From Edwardsiella anguillarum ET080813 (GTDB lineage Bacteria; Pseudomonadota; Gammaproteobacteria; Enterobacterales; Enterobacteriaceae), in NCBI RefSeq assembly GCF_000264765.2, contig NZ_CP006664.1, positions 1,612,001 to 1,676,000 on the forward strand: a stretch of 64,000 nucleotides of DNA, given 5' to 3'. The notes below the pieces were generated by a model that worked only from the letters and a program-made list of their open reading frames with translations, searched no databases and had not been told where the DNA came from. Position 1 is the stretch's first letter; each line of letters starts with the position of its first letter. Shown one piece after another: positions 20,030-32,515 of the stretch. Both the position numbers and the translations under genes were made by a program.

Positions 20030-21049
20030 TTGGAAGAGAAGCAAATAAACGCCACCATGAAAGATGTGGCGGAGTATGCCGGCGTATCAACCGCAACGGT
20101 ATCGCGAGCGCTGATGAATCCAGAGAAGGTGTCGGCCGCCACCCGCCAAAAGGTCGAACAGGCGGTGTTGGCCGTCGGATATGCTCCCCATACGCTGGCC
20201 CGCAGCAACAAGCGCGGCGAGTCACGCACTATCCTGGTGATCGTCCCGGATATCTGCGATCCGTTTTTCGCCGAAGTGATCCAGGGGATCGAACGCACCG
20301 CCGCCGAGCACGGCTATCTGGTTCTACTCGGCGACTGCGCCCAGCAGATGCAGCAGGAAAAAACCTTCGTTAATCTGATCGTCACCAAGCAGATCGACGG
20401 CATGCTGCTGCTGGGGTCCAACATTCCCTTCGACGCCAGTAAGGAAGAGCAGCGTAATCTACCGCCCATGGTGATGGCCAATGAGTTTGCGCCGGAGCTG
20501 GAGCTGCCAACGGTGCATATCGACAACTTGACCGCCGCCTTCAAGGCCGTGCTCTATCTGCACGATCTGGGCCACCAGCGGATAGGCTGCCTCGCCGGCC
20601 CAGAGCACATGCCGCTGAGCCAATACCGCCTGCAGGGGTATATCCAGGCGCTACGCCGCTGCGGCCTCAGCGAAACGGGCTACGTGGCGCATGGCGACTT
20701 TACCTTCGAGGCCGGCGCTAAGGCGCTGGCGCAGCTGATGGCGCTGCCGCAGCCGCCCACCGCGCTGTTTTGTCACAGCGATGTGATGGCGATAGGTGCA
20801 CTGTCGCAGGCAAAGCGACTGGGGATCAAGGTGCCGGAAGAGCTATCTATCATCGGCTTCGATGATATCCGACTGGCGCAGTACGCCGATCCACCGCTGA
20901 CGACCGTGGCGCAGCCCCGCTATCAGATTGGCCGAGAAGCCATGCTGCTACTGCTGGAGCAGCTGCATCACCATCGCACGGTCAGCGGTTCGCGCCTGCT
21001 GGACAGCGAGCTCATCATCCGCGGCAGTACGGCTGTTCCGAAACGCTAG
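20030..21049 (+). CDS. cytR: nucleoside-operon repressor CytR
   Basis: LacI-family repressor that acts with CRP at deoCABD, udp, cdd and nucleoside transporter promoters; cytidine is the inducer. 339 residues. N-terminal HTH and hinge (MKDVAEYAGVSTATVSRALMNPEKVS), then a periplasmic-binding-like core with SRTILVIVPDICDPFF and NEFAPELELPTVHIDN as in E. coli CytR. The start is TTG (20030-20032) after AAGGAG. The 277-bp upstream region holds a TGTGA-type half site near 19856 that could be for CRP; this is weak. Confidence 0.95.
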   Translation: MEEKQINATMKDVAEYAGVSTATVSRALMNPEKVSAATRQKVEQAVLAVGYAPHTLARSNKRGESRTILVIVPDICDPFFAEVIQGIERTAAEHGYLVLLGDCAQQMQQEKTFVNLIVTKQIDGMLLLGSNIPFDASKEEQRNLPPMVMANEFAPELELPTVHIDNLTAAFKAVLYLHDLGHQRIGCLAGPEHMPLSQYRLQGYIQALRRCGLSETGYVAHGDFTFEAGAKALAQLMALPQPPTALFCHSDVMAIGALSQAKRLGIKVPEELSIIGFDDIRLAQYADPPLTTVAQPRYQIGREAMLLLLEQLHHHRTVSGSRLLDSELIIRGSTAVPKR

Positions 21050-21115
21050 TGAATTGAATCTGAGTTCAGTAACATGGCGTCCTGATATTGACTATTCAGT
21101 TGTAGCGAAACGACA

Positions 21116-22069
21116 GTGGCACAAAGAGACTATGTGAGCCGTGGGCGCGCTTCGGGCGCCAAACGCAAAAGCAACAGCCGGGGTAAAAAGCGGCGTTCGG
21201 GTTCCGGCGTATCCAGAACCATGATGGTGCTTGCCCTGGCCGTGCTGGCAACCTTTGCCGGTGGCCTCTATTTTCTGACCCAGCATAAACCGGACGGCGA
21301 TACGCTGTTGCCGGTAGCATCGCAGCACCCTAAAAATGGTCTTCCGCCCAAACCGGAAGAGCGCTGGCGCTATATTAAAGAGCTGGAAAATCGCCAGGTT
21401 GGCGTCACGACACCGACTGAACCCAGCGGCGGGGCCACGCTGCAGGGACAGCCGCAGCTGACGGATGAGCAGCGCCAGCTGCTGGAGCAGATGCAGGCCG
21501 ACATGCGCCAGGCACCGACCCAGCTATCGGAGGTGCCCTATAACGACCAGACGCCGCCGACCGTAACGCCGCACAACAGCCGCCTGCCGGAGCAGCGTTA
21601 TGCCCAGCAAACGCCCGCGTCGCAGCCGGCCTATCAGGAGCCAGCGCGTCAGCCGGCGCCGGCGCCACGCAACCCATTCTCCCAGTCCCAGACCAGCGCG
21701 CGCCCCAGCCAGGCGCCAACCCCGCCGCCCGTCAGTCGGGAGCGAGAAAAAGAGCGCAGCGCGCCGGTGACCAGCGCCGCGCCGGCACCGGTACAGACCG
21801 CCCGGGAAAAACCGGTGGAGAAACCCGCGGAGAAAGCATCCGGCCAGAAATGGCTGATCCAGTGCGGCTCCTTCCGCAACACGGATCAGGCCGAATCTGT
21901 ACGGGCCCAGCTGGCCTTTGGCGGGATTGAAAGCCGCATCACCAGCGGAGGTGGCTGGCACCGCGTCCTGCTTGGTCCCTATGCCAGCCGCCCCGCGGCG
22001 GACAAAATGATCGGCCGCCTGAAAGGAAACGGCATGTCCGGCTGCATCACCCTCGCCGCCGGGGGTTGA
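21116..22069 (+). CDS. ftsN: cell division protein FtsN
   Basis: Late divisome protein that triggers septal peptidoglycan synthesis through FtsA and FtsWI. 317 residues. Basic cytoplasmic head (residues 1-33), one membrane helix (about 35-55), the conserved essential stretch PPKPEERWRYIKELENRQ, a long Gln/Pro-rich linker, and a C-terminal SPOR domain (about 240-315: KWLIQCGSFRNTDQAESVRAQ, ending LAAGG) that binds denuded glycans. The start is GTG (21116-21118), giving MAQRDYVSRG as in E. coli. It lies 66 bases after cytR. Confidence 0.95.
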   Translation: MAQRDYVSRGRASGAKRKSNSRGKKRRSGSGVSRTMMVLALAVLATFAGGLYFLTQHKPDGDTLLPVASQHPKNGLPPKPEERWRYIKELENRQVGVTTPTEPSGGATLQGQPQLTDEQRQLLEQMQADMRQAPTQLSEVPYNDQTPPTVTPHNSRLPEQRYAQQTPASQPAYQEPARQPAPAPRNPFSQSQTSARPSQAPTPPPVSREREKERSAPVTSAAPAPVQTAREKPVEKPAEKASGQKWLIQCGSFRNTDQAESVRAQLAFGGIESRITSGGGWHRVLLGPYASRPAADKMIGRLKGNGMSGCITLAAGG

Positions 22070-22104
22070 AATCCGCGAAATCTCCCCCATGTAATCGGGT
22101 AATG

Positions 22105-22128
22105 CCTCCCGTCCCGCGCGACGGGAGG
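22105..22128 (+). other. stem-loop in the hslVU leader
   Basis: A perfect 9-bp stem (CCTCCCGTC / GACGGGAGG) with a 6-nt loop lies 28 bases before hslV. There is no strong T run after it, so it is more likely an mRNA 5' structure or weak ftsN terminator. From memory, E. coli hslVU mRNA also has a leader stem-loop that stabilises it. Confidence 0.55.
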
Positions 22129-22156
22129 ATTACTTTATAGCCACGGGGGTCTGTTC

Positions 22157-22687
22157 ATGACAACAATAGTTAGCGTTCGCCGTAACGGCAAAGTAGTGAT
22201 CGGTGGGGATGGTCAGGCCACGCTGGGCAACACCGTAATGAAGGGCAACGTCCGTAAGGTCCGCCGCCTGTATAACGACCGCGTCATCGCTGGATTCGCC
22301 GGCGGCACCGCCGACGCCTTTACCCTGTTTGAGCTGTTTGAGCGCAAGTTAGAGCTGCATCAGGGCCACCTGGTTAAAGCGGCGGTTGAGCTGGCCAAAG
22401 ACTGGCGTACCGACCGTATGCTGCGCAAGCTAGAGGCGCTGCTGGCCGTCGCCGATGAAAACGCGTCGCTGATCATCACCGGCAACGGCGACGTAGTACA
22501 ACCGGAAAACGATCTGATCGCCATTGGCTCCGGCGGCCCCTATGCCCAGGCAGCGGCGCGCGCGCTGTTGGAAAACACCGAGCTGGGTGCCCGCGATATC
22601 GTAGAAAAGGCGCTGGGAATTGCAGGTGATATCTGCATTTACACCAACCAGTTCCACACCATTGAAGAATTAGACTCCAAAGCGTAA
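22157..22687 (+). CDS. hslV: ATP-dependent protease subunit HslV
   Basis: Proteolytic subunit of the HslUV (ClpYQ) complex. 176 residues. After Met removal Thr2 ([14 protein letters not shown]) is the N-terminal nucleophile; GGDGQATLG and [12 protein letters not shown] are the other proteasome-like signatures. ATG follows a GGGGGT site. hslU starts 12 bases downstream, forming the heat-shock-type operon. Targets in E. coli include SulA and RcsA. Confidence 0.97.
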   Translation: MTTIVSVRRNGKVVIGGDGQATLGNTVMKGNVRKVRRLYNDRVIAGFAGGTADAFTLFELFERKLELHQGHLVKAAVELAKDWRTDRMLRKLEALLAVADENASLIITGNGDVVQPENDLIAIGSGGPYAQAAARALLENTELGARDIVEKALGIAGDICIYTNQFHTIEELDSKA

Positions 22688-22699
22688 GGACTGTATATC

Positions 22700-24031
22700 A
22701 TGTCTGAAATGACCCCACGCGAAATTGTCAGCGAACTCGACAGTTACATCATTGGCCAACACTCGGCTAAACGCGCCGTCGCGATCGCGCTGCGCAACCG
22801 CTGGCGCCGTATGCAGCTGGGCGAGGCGCTGCGCCACGAAGTCACCCCCAAAAATATTCTAATGATCGGTCCAACCGGCGTCGGTAAGACCGAAATCGCC
22901 CGCCGTCTGGCAAAGCTGGCCAACGCGCCGTTCATCAAGGTCGAAGCGACCAAGTTCACCGAAGTCGGCTATGTCGGTAAAGAAGTGGACTCCATCATCC
23001 GCGATCTGACCGACTCCGCGATGAAAATGATCCGGGCGCAGTCCATCGAGAAAAACCGCTACCGCGCAGAGGAGATGGCGGAAGAGCGGATCCTCGACGC
23101 CCTGATCCCCCCGGCCAAGAACAACTGGGGACAGACCGAACAAACCAATGAAAGCTCCCCGGCGCGTCAGACCTTCCGCAAAAAGCTGCGCGAAGGCGAG
23201 CTGGATGATAAAGAGATTGAAATCGAGCTGGCGGCCTCCCCGATGGGCGTCGAGATCATGGCCCCTCCGGGAATGGAGGAGATGACCAACCAGCTACAGT
23301 CCATGTTCCAAAACCTGGGCGGTCAGAAAACCAAGCCGCGCAAGGTGAAAATCAAGGATGCCTTCAAACAGCTGATCGAAGAAGAGGCCGCCAAGCTGGT
23401 CAACCCGGAAGAGCTGAAACAGCAGGCTATCGACGCCGTAGAGCAAAACGGAATCGTCTTCATCGACGAAATCGACAAGATCTGTAAGCGCGGCGAAAGC
23501 TCCGGCCCGGACGTCTCCCGTGAAGGGGTACAGCGCGATCTGCTGCCGCTGATCGAAGGCTGTACCGTCAATACCAAGCACGGCATGGTCAAGACCGACC
23601 ATATTCTGTTCATCGCCTCCGGCGCGTTCCAGGTCTCCAGCCCCGCCGATCTGATCCCGGAGCTGCAGGGCCGTCTGCCTATCCGCGTTGAGCTGCAGGC
23701 GCTGACCACCGAAGACTTCGAACGCATTCTGACGGAGCCAAGCGCTTCGCTGACCGAGCAGTATCAGGCGCTGATGGCGACCGAGGGCGTTAACATCAGC
23801 TTCAGCGCCGACGGTATCCGCCGCATCGCCGAAGCCGCCTGGCAGGTGAATGAGAGCGCGGAAAACATCGGCGCCCGTCGTCTGCACACGGTGATGGAGC
23901 GTCTGATGGAGGAGATCTCCTTTGACGCCAGCGAAATGCACGGCACGGCGATCGCCATCGATGCCGATTACGTACGTAATCACCTCGATGAGCTGGTAGC
24001 AGATGAAGATCTGAGCCGGTTTATTCTATAA
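22700..24031 (+). CDS. hslU: ATP-dependent protease ATPase subunit HslU
   Basis: AAA+ unfoldase that feeds substrates to HslV. 443 residues, same as E. coli. Walker A GPTGVGKT at 57-64, Walker [10 protein letters not shown] (about 252-260), the I-domain insertion in between, and the C-terminal tail ending SRFIL that docks into HslV. A strong terminator follows. Confidence 0.97.
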   Translation: MSEMTPREIVSELDSYIIGQHSAKRAVAIALRNRWRRMQLGEALRHEVTPKNILMIGPTGVGKTEIARRLAKLANAPFIKVEATKFTEVGYVGKEVDSIIRDLTDSAMKMIRAQSIEKNRYRAEEMAEERILDALIPPAKNNWGQTEQTNESSPARQTFRKKLREGELDDKEIEIELAASPMGVEIMAPPGMEEMTNQLQSMFQNLGGQKTKPRKVKIKDAFKQLIEEEAAKLVNPEELKQQAIDAVEQNGIVFIDEIDKICKRGESSGPDVSREGVQRDLLPLIEGCTVNTKHGMVKTDHILFIASGAFQVSSPADLIPELQGRLPIRVELQALTTEDFERILTEPSASLTEQYQALMATEGVNISFSADGIRRIAEAAWQVNESAENIGARRLHTVMERLMEEISFDASEMHGTAIAIDADYVRNHLDELVADEDLSRFIL

Positions 24032-24066
24032 TCACCCGTAGAAACCGTCCTTTTCGGTCTTTGCCA

Positions 24067-24095
24067 GGGGGAAGGCGTCTGCCTTCCCCCTTTTT
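24067..24095 (+). terminator. rho-independent terminator of hslVU
   Basis: Perfect 10-bp stem GGGGGAAGGC / GCCTTCCCCC (24067-24076, 24081-24090), GTCT loop, then five T. Confidence 0.93.
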
Positions 24096-24219
24096 ATTGC
24101 CACTGGTTGAGGCAACAGACAGCTAACGGTTTGTTAAGATAAACACATGAGATAACCCGGCAACGGGCCGCTCAGCGCCTCGCTGAGGGTCACATGCCCC
24201 TAGTGACTGAAACCATATA

Positions 24220-25137
24220 ATGACTTCATTAACCCCGATCAGCCGGCCTCGAGCCTGGCTGGAAAGCCTGCGTCTGCGTACGCTGCCGCTGGCGCTGGCG
24301 TCGATAGTGACCGGCTCGGCCATCGCCGCCTGGCAGCAAACCTTTAATCTCGGCATCGCTCTGCTCGCGCTGCTGACGGCGGCGCTGCTGCAGATCCTCT
24401 CCAATCTGGCCAACGACTACGGCGATGCCGTCAAGGGCAGCGATACCCCGGAGCGCATTGGGCCGCTGCGCGGTATGCAAAAAGGCGTGATCACCCAGGC
24501 GCAGATGAAGCGGGCCCTGATCATCACCGTGCTGCTGACCATCGTCTCCGGCGGCGCGCTGATCGCCGTCGCCTGCCAAAAACCTCAGGATATCATCGGG
24601 TTCTTGCTGCTCGGTCTGATGGCCATCATCGCCGCCATCACCTACACCGTCGGCACCCGCCCCTATGGATATATCGGTCTGGGCGATATTTCGGTGCTGA
24701 TCTTCTTTGGCTGGCTGAGCGTTGCCGGCACCTATTATCTACAGGCGGGCTCCTTTAACAGCGTGGTGATGCTACCGGCAACGGCCTGCGGCCTGTTGGC
24801 GGCGGCGGTGCTGAATATCAATAACCTGCGAGATATCGAAAACGATGCCCGCAACGGCAAAAACACCCTGGCAGTACGCCTGGGGCCGCGCAACGCCCGC
24901 TACTATCACGTAGCCCTGCTGGGCGGCGCAGTGCTGTGTCTGGCGCTGTTTGCCCTGCTGGATCTGCATAGTCTGGCGGGCTGGCTGTTCGTACTGGCCG
25001 TTCCCATGCTGTACCGCCACGCCAGCTACGTCCTGCACCAGCGCTCGCCGGAGGCCATGCGCCCCATGCTGGAAAACATGGTGAAAAGCGCCCTGTTGAC
25101 CAATCTGCTCTTCGCCATCGGCACCGTTCTGAGCTAA
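24220..25137 (+). CDS. menA: 1,4-dihydroxy-2-naphthoate polyprenyltransferase
   Basis: Integral membrane UbiA-type prenyltransferase that attaches the polyprenyl tail to dihydroxynaphthoate, giving demethylmenaquinone for anaerobic respiration. 305 residues with about eight to nine hydrophobic helices. The first Asp-rich diphosphate motif is NDYGDAVKGSD and the second NLRDIENDARNGK. ATG 24220-24222. It stands between hslVU and rraA, as in E. coli. Confidence 0.95.
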   Translation: MTSLTPISRPRAWLESLRLRTLPLALASIVTGSAIAAWQQTFNLGIALLALLTAALLQILSNLANDYGDAVKGSDTPERIGPLRGMQKGVITQAQMKRALIITVLLTIVSGGALIAVACQKPQDIIGFLLLGLMAIIAAITYTVGTRPYGYIGLGDISVLIFFGWLSVAGTYYLQAGSFNSVVMLPATACGLLAAAVLNINNLRDIENDARNGKNTLAVRLGPRNARYYHVALLGGAVLCLALFALLDLHSLAGWLFVLAVPMLYRHASYVLHQRSPEAMRPMLENMVKSALLTNLLFAIGTVLS

Positions 25138-25146
25138 TCCCCTCCG

Positions 25147-25190
25147 CAGCAGTATCACCCGCGTCGCGCGCGGGTGATACTGCTGCTTTT
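25147..25190 (+). terminator. long-stem terminator of menA
   Basis: A perfect 17-bp stem (25147-25163 with 25169-25185) and a 5-nt loop, followed by CTTTT. Unusually long and stable for a terminator. Confidence 0.85.
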
Positions 25191-25207
25191 GCAAACAGCC
25201 GCATTAA

Positions 25208-25735
<528 letters not shown>

Positions 25736-25760
25736 GAAGCGACACGCTTCCCGAGGGTCA

Positions 25761-25786
25761 AAAGGCGCTCATCGAGCGCCTTTTAT
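25761..25786. terminator. bidirectional terminator between rraA and zapB
   Basis: GGCGCTC (25764-25770) and GAGCGCC (25774-25780) with flanking AAA(A) and TTTT; it serves the convergent genes. Confidence 0.85.
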
Positions 25787-25812
25787 TATAGTGAACCGTG
25801 CAACGACGGCAA

Positions 25813-26055
25813 TCAGTTCACCTCATCCATTTTTCCCAGCAGCGCGCGCAGGCGCTCCTGCCATGCCCCCTGCTCATGCTTCAGCTGCTCATTTTCACGC
25901 AGCAGCCCTTCACGGTTGCTGGCGGCCTGCTGAACCTCTTGATTAAGCTGATTGTTTTTCTCTTTCAGCTCTTCGATTTCCATCTGCAACAGGGTAATGG
26001 TGTCAATCGCCTGCTGAACTTTCGCTTCCAGTTTCTCAAATACTTCAAATGACAT
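25813..26055 (-). CDS. zapB: cell division protein ZapB
   Basis: 80-residue cytoplasmic coiled-coil that bundles at mid-cell, links the Z ring (via ZapA) and, through MatP, the terminus. Almost the whole chain is heptad-like: [29 protein letters not shown] is essentially E. coli sequence. ATG 26053-26055 has AGGGG upstream; the frame upstream to 26127 is not part of the protein. Single gene. Confidence 0.95.
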   Translation of the reverse strand: MSFEVFEKLEAKVQQAIDTITLLQMEIEELKEKNNQLNQEVQQAASNREGLLRENEQLKHEQGAWQERLRALLGKMDEVN

Positions 26056-26727
26056 GGTCTGTCCCCTTAATAGTAGCCAGGCGTACGTCTTGCCGTTATG
26101 CAGGCCGCCCTGCGGCGGCACACACATTCAAATTGGCGCCCTAACCGCGCAGGCCGTCAGGCCTACGCACGCAATCCATTTAGCCGTGCTCCCGTCACCG
26201 TATCCAGCGTCGATGCGGCGTCAAAGGCGCATTGTCAAAACGAAGGTCGCAGGGCGTAGCAGACCTCGGTTTACGACGACGCGCCGTCCGGCACGCGTCC
26301 CAGAGGGGCGGCGCCCTTTGACCCCTTGCCACGCTATTCACCCGGCGTCACGGGTCACAGCCTAGATTACCTCGATTGTATGTAGCCCACCTCTCACTGT
26401 CTAGGCCGCGTCCCAGTCTGTAACACATTCAGGCACAATCTCGTGCGCTTTACGCTGAAAAAGTCAGTTTAAAAAAAAGTTACAATCAAACATAAAAAGA
26501 ACAATGCTCTACCAGAGTGATCCAAGTCAGTAGACAGATCACAAAACTTTTCAGGCATAAATCGCACAAAATAAGCGATATCAACCATTTTTTTGACGAC
26601 ACACACACATTTAAATTTCGCTATTTCTCGTTTTCGCTCGTTAACGATAAATTCACATCGCACCCGTAACCTGTTCCCTTCAGCGCCGGGCATTTATCTT
26701 CCACCTCTTCGTCGCAGGATTTCTTTT
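26056..26727. promoter_or_regulatory. zapB/glpF intergenic region with GlpR-like sites
   Basis: The zapB-proximal half is GC-rich with several short inverted repeats and no gene. The glpF-proximal part is AT-rich. Around 26617-26655 two TTTCGCT elements, the second continuing to CGTTAACGATAAA, resemble GlpR operator half sites (TTCGNTAACGAA type). GATCACA near 26535-26543 is a possible CRP half site. Repression by GlpR and activation by CRP are known for E. coli glpFKX; the site calls here are by eye. Confidence 0.5.
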
Positions 26728-27570
26728 ATGAGCCAGACCGCGAGTACGACATTAAAAGGACAGTGTATCGCCGAATTCCTGGGCACCGCCCTGCTGATCT
26801 TCTTCGGCTGTGGCTGCGTGGCCGCCCTGAAGCTGGCCGGAGCCACGCTGAGCCTATGGGAAATCAGCGTCATTTGGGGCTTGGGGGTCGCGTTGGCCAT
26901 CTACCTGACGGCCGCCATCTCCGGCGCCCACCTCAACCCAGCGGTCACCATCGCCCTGTGGCTGTTCGCCTGCTTTGAGCGCCGCAAAGTGCTCCCCTAC
27001 ATCATCGCCCAGATCGCCGGCGCATTCTGTGCCGCCGCGCTGGTCTATGCTATGTACCACAATCTGTTCATCGACTATGAGCAAACCCATCATATGGTAC
27101 GCGGCAGCGAAGAGAGCCTGACCCTGGCGGGGATCTTCTCCACCTACCCGAATCCGCACATCACCGTATGGCAGGCGCTGCTGGTTGAAACCGTCATCAC
27201 CGCCATTCTGATGTGCCTGATTCTGGCGCTGACCGACGACGGTAACGGCATCCCGCGCGGGCCGCTGGCACCGCTGCTGATCGGTGTCCTGATCGCCGTC
27301 ATCGGCGCGGCCATGGGGCCCCTGACCGGCTTTGCCCTTAACCCGGCCCGTGACTTCGGCCCGAAAGCCTTCGCCTGGATGGCCGGCTGGGGCGAGATCG
27401 CCTTCACCGGCGGGCGCAGCATTCCTTACTTCCTGGTTCCCATCGCCGGCCCGATTATCGGGGCCTGCCTGGGGGCCTTTGGCTACCGCGCGCTGATTGG
27501 CCGTCACCTACCCTGCGATGTCTGTATTGCAGAAGACGAGAAAAAGAGCAGCGAGAAATCCAAAGCTTGA
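26728..27570 (+). CDS. glpF: glycerol facilitator GlpF
   Basis: Inner-membrane aquaglyceroporin for facilitated glycerol entry. 280 residues (E. coli 281), six membrane helices and two half-helices with the NPA motifs: SGAHLNPAVT (N70) and GFALNPARDFGPK, the latter with the Arg-Asp typical of glycerol channels. The start is ATG 26728-26730, after AGGA; the open frame runs further upstream to 26593, but that part is the regulatory region. First gene of glpFKX. Confidence 0.96.
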   Translation: MSQTASTTLKGQCIAEFLGTALLIFFGCGCVAALKLAGATLSLWEISVIWGLGVALAIYLTAAISGAHLNPAVTIALWLFACFERRKVLPYIIAQIAGAFCAAALVYAMYHNLFIDYEQTHHMVRGSEESLTLAGIFSTYPNPHITVWQALLVETVITAILMCLILALTDDGNGIPRGPLAPLLIGVLIAVIGAAMGPLTGFALNPARDFGPKAFAWMAGWGEIAFTGGRSIPYFLVPIAGPIIGACLGAFGYRALIGRHLPCDVCIAEDEKKSSEKSKA

Positions 27571-27573
27571 TAA

Positions 27574-29154
<1,581 letters not shown>

Positions 29155-29176
29155 TCACCGGTGATAGGCCGACGGC

Positions 29177-29203
29177 GGGGGCGAATGAATCGCCCCCTTT
29201 TTT
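29177..29203 (+). terminator. terminator after glpK
   Basis: GGGGGCGA / TCGCCCCC stem (29177-29184, 29190-29197) followed by six T. It lies between glpK and glpX, so glpX may have partly separate expression. Confidence 0.9.
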
Positions 29204-29314
29204 ATTTTTGGTCAAGGTTACGGCGTTTTTCCAACGCAAACGTTTCACTGCGCCTGTGCTAGAATCGCCCCCCGTCATCTTATTGCTTATTTATCTCATC
29301 ACTGCAGGACCATC

Positions 29315-30325
<1,011 letters not shown>

Positions 30326-30397
30326 CGGCGCGGGCGGCCAACGTAAAACGGCGTGCCCTTCGGTACGCCGCTGTGTATCAGTCCGACATCCTGCGTA

Positions 30398-31582
30398 TTA
30401 CATGATCTGTCCCTGCTGACGCACCTTGTGCGCAATCGGCAGCCAGCACAGCAAAATCATTACTGCCATCGCACTCATCAGCATCCCCAGGCTAAACTGC
30501 CCGTTCTGCGGTAGCAGGGCGGAAAACCAGGCCATCGCGCCAGATCCGACGTTCTGCAGTCCCCCCACCAGCGCGCCGGCGGCCCCGGCCAACAGCGGAA
30601 ACGGCTCCATGGCACCGGTCGTCGCCAGCGGAAACAACATGCCGGCGCCAAAAAAGAACAGCGCCGCCGGTACGATCAGCGTCCAGATATTGATGATGCC
30701 AAACCAGCTCGGCATCCACATCAGCACCCCAGCCAACAGGCAGCTCAGCACCGCATGCCACATCAGGGTAGCGAAGGGTTTACCCGGACGCCCAGCGTAC
30801 CACGCGCCAAAGAACGCCGCCGGGATCGGCAGAATAAACAGAATACTGACCACAGTACCGCTTAAGTGCAGCACGCCGCCCAGCAGAACGCCGGAGCAGG
30901 CCTCAAACACCGCGACCCCCGCCAGTCCTCCGATCAGCATCACCAGATAGCAGACGAAGCTGCCGCACCCCAGCAGCTGACGGTAGCTGCTGAACAGGTT
31001 GCTGTGACCCGCCGCGGCCGGTCGGGTCTCCGGCAGCCAGCGGAACATGCTATAGGCCACCCCGGCGCACAGCAGCAGCAGGAACGCATAGCAGGCGCGC
31101 CAGCTGATAAAGGCGTCCAGCAGGCCACCGATCACCGGCGCCAGCAGCGGGCTGACCAGAATCCCCATGTTCAGCAGGCTATTGGCGTAACGCAACGCGG
31201 TACCGTTGTACAGATCGCGCGGCATGGTGCGGGCCATCACCCCGGCGACGCCGGTACCCATCCCCTGTAGCGCCGCCGCTATCACCAGCAGGTGCAGACT
31301 GGGCGCCAGCAGCGCCAGCAGCGCGCCCAGCATAAAAATGCCCATCCCGGCCAGGATCACCGGCCGACGGCCGATGCGATCGGAGAGCGGACCATAGATC
31401 AGCTGCGAGGCACCATAGGTCAGCAAATATGCCGCCATCACGCTTTGTATCGCGCCGCTGCGCACGCCCAGATCGCGTCCCATATCCGGGATTGAGGGAA
31501 CATAAATCGTCTGTGCCATCTGACCGACGGCAACCAACAGGATCAACATGACCAACAGGTGAAAATTTTCTAGCTTTCTCAT
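30398..31582 (-). CDS. emrD: multidrug efflux MFS transporter EmrD
   Basis: Proton-coupled drug/H+ antiporter of the DHA1 group, inner membrane, about 12 helices, 394 residues (same as E. coli EmrD). Matching stretches include LLVAVGQMAQTIYVPSIPDM, YGPLSDRIGRRPVIL (signature loop), ANSLLNMGILVSPLLAPVIGGLLD and FILPIPAAFFGAWYAGRP. ATG 31580-31582. It is convergent with glpX and divergent from the regulator at 31888. Confidence 0.95.
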   Translation of the reverse strand: MRKLENFHLLVMLILLVAVGQMAQTIYVPSIPDMGRDLGVRSGAIQSVMAAYLLTYGASQLIYGPLSDRIGRRPVILAGMGIFMLGALLALLAPSLHLLVIAAALQGMGTGVAGVMARTMPRDLYNGTALRYANSLLNMGILVSPLLAPVIGGLLDAFISWRACYAFLLLLCAGVAYSMFRWLPETRPAAAGHSNLFSSYRQLLGCGSFVCYLVMLIGGLAGVAVFEACSGVLLGGVLHLSGTVVSILFILPIPAAFFGAWYAGRPGKPFATLMWHAVLSCLLAGVLMWMPSWFGIINIWTLIVPAALFFFGAGMLFPLATTGAMEPFPLLAGAAGALVGGLQNVGSGAMAWFSALLPQNGQFSLGMLMSAMAVMILLCWLPIAHKVRQQGQIM

Positions 31583-31887
31583 TATGTTACGTTTACCAAC
31601 GCATTATTAACCAGAATTATAAACCATTACTTGGCCATACATGTAGAATCAATGACCATATTCGGGCGCATAATCTAACAGATAAAGCTAAAAAATATTC
31701 AACCACTCGCTCTTTACCCTGATTTTTGTTGTCAGATGTTATCGCCGCAGGCGTAAAGTAAATGTGACAACTCGGCAGCTATTCTGCGACCAATTTAAAA
31801 TAAAGAGCATTTATCATTTAACGATGTTTTATAAGTTATTAAACTGAATCGTTCATTAATGTCTCGCTTACCACAAGGATCTGTGCC
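31583..31887. other. divergent intergenic region emrD / regulator
   Basis: 305 AT-rich bases that must hold promoters for both divergent genes. No operator is clear enough to name. Confidence 0.5.
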
Positions 31888-32508
31888 ATGAAGACACCTG
31901 AATTGATTCTGCTTCAGCTAAAAAGCCTAGGACCACAGTCGGCAAAAATGCTGGCCGAACGCATTGCCATTACCACTATGGGCGTGCGTCAACATTTACA
32001 GCAGCTTGAGCAGCGCGAGCTGGTGTGCTACGAAGAGTCCCGCACCAAGGTGGGGCGCCCCACTCGCTTCTGGTCGCTGACCAATAAAGGCCATGCCCAA
32101 TTCCCCGATCGCCACCGCGATCTGTCGCGCACGCTGCTGGAAGGGACGCAAAAGCTGTTCGGCAGCCAGGGCGTTGAGCAGCTGATCGAGATCCGCGAGG
32201 ATGCCCTGTATGCCCGCTACGTCAGCGAGCTGGCGCAACATCCTGAAGGTGAGGCTCGCTTTCTGGCACTGGCGCGCCTGCGCCAGGACGATGGCTATAT
32301 GGCAGAGGTCGAATTCGAAAATAATGCGGTGGTACTGATTGAAAACCACTGTCCGATTGGCGTCGCCGCCAATACCTGCGGTAAGCTGTGTCACTCCGAG
32401 CTGCGGCTGCTCAACCGCCTGCTGGGCTCGAAGTATCACGTTGAGCGCGTGGAGCACATCATCAGTGACTCACGCCGCTGCGCCTACCGCATAACATCCC
32501 GGGAGTGA
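31888..32508 (+). CDS. winged-helix regulator with cysteine cluster (SufR/COG2345-like)
   Basis: 206-residue DNA-binding protein. The N-terminal winged HTH (SAKMLAERIAITTMGVRQHLQQLEQRELV, wing with KVGRPTRFWSLT) is of the ArsR/DeoR-like type found in SufR. The C-terminal domain has Cys155, Cys164, Cys168 and Cys198 (HCPIGVAANTC, GKLC, RRCAY), a layout suited to an iron-sulphur cluster as in SufR-type regulators. ATG follows AAGGAT. fpr starts seven bases after its stop, so it is probably cotranscribed with and may sense iron or redox state for fpr. The cluster is inference; no E. coli K-12 counterpart comes to mind. Confidence 0.8.
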   Translation: MKTPELILLQLKSLGPQSAKMLAERIAITTMGVRQHLQQLEQRELVCYEESRTKVGRPTRFWSLTNKGHAQFPDRHRDLSRTLLEGTQKLFGSQGVEQLIEIREDALYARYVSELAQHPEGEARFLALARLRQDDGYMAEVEFENNAVVLIENHCPIGVAANTCGKLCHSELRLLNRLLGSKYHVERVEHIISDSRRCAYRITSRE

Positions 32509-32515
32509 TTCACGT

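Noticed and set aside
26854-27507. 217-codon minus-strand frame
   Set aside because: Antisense to glpF, Gly/Asp/Gln-rich shadow composition.
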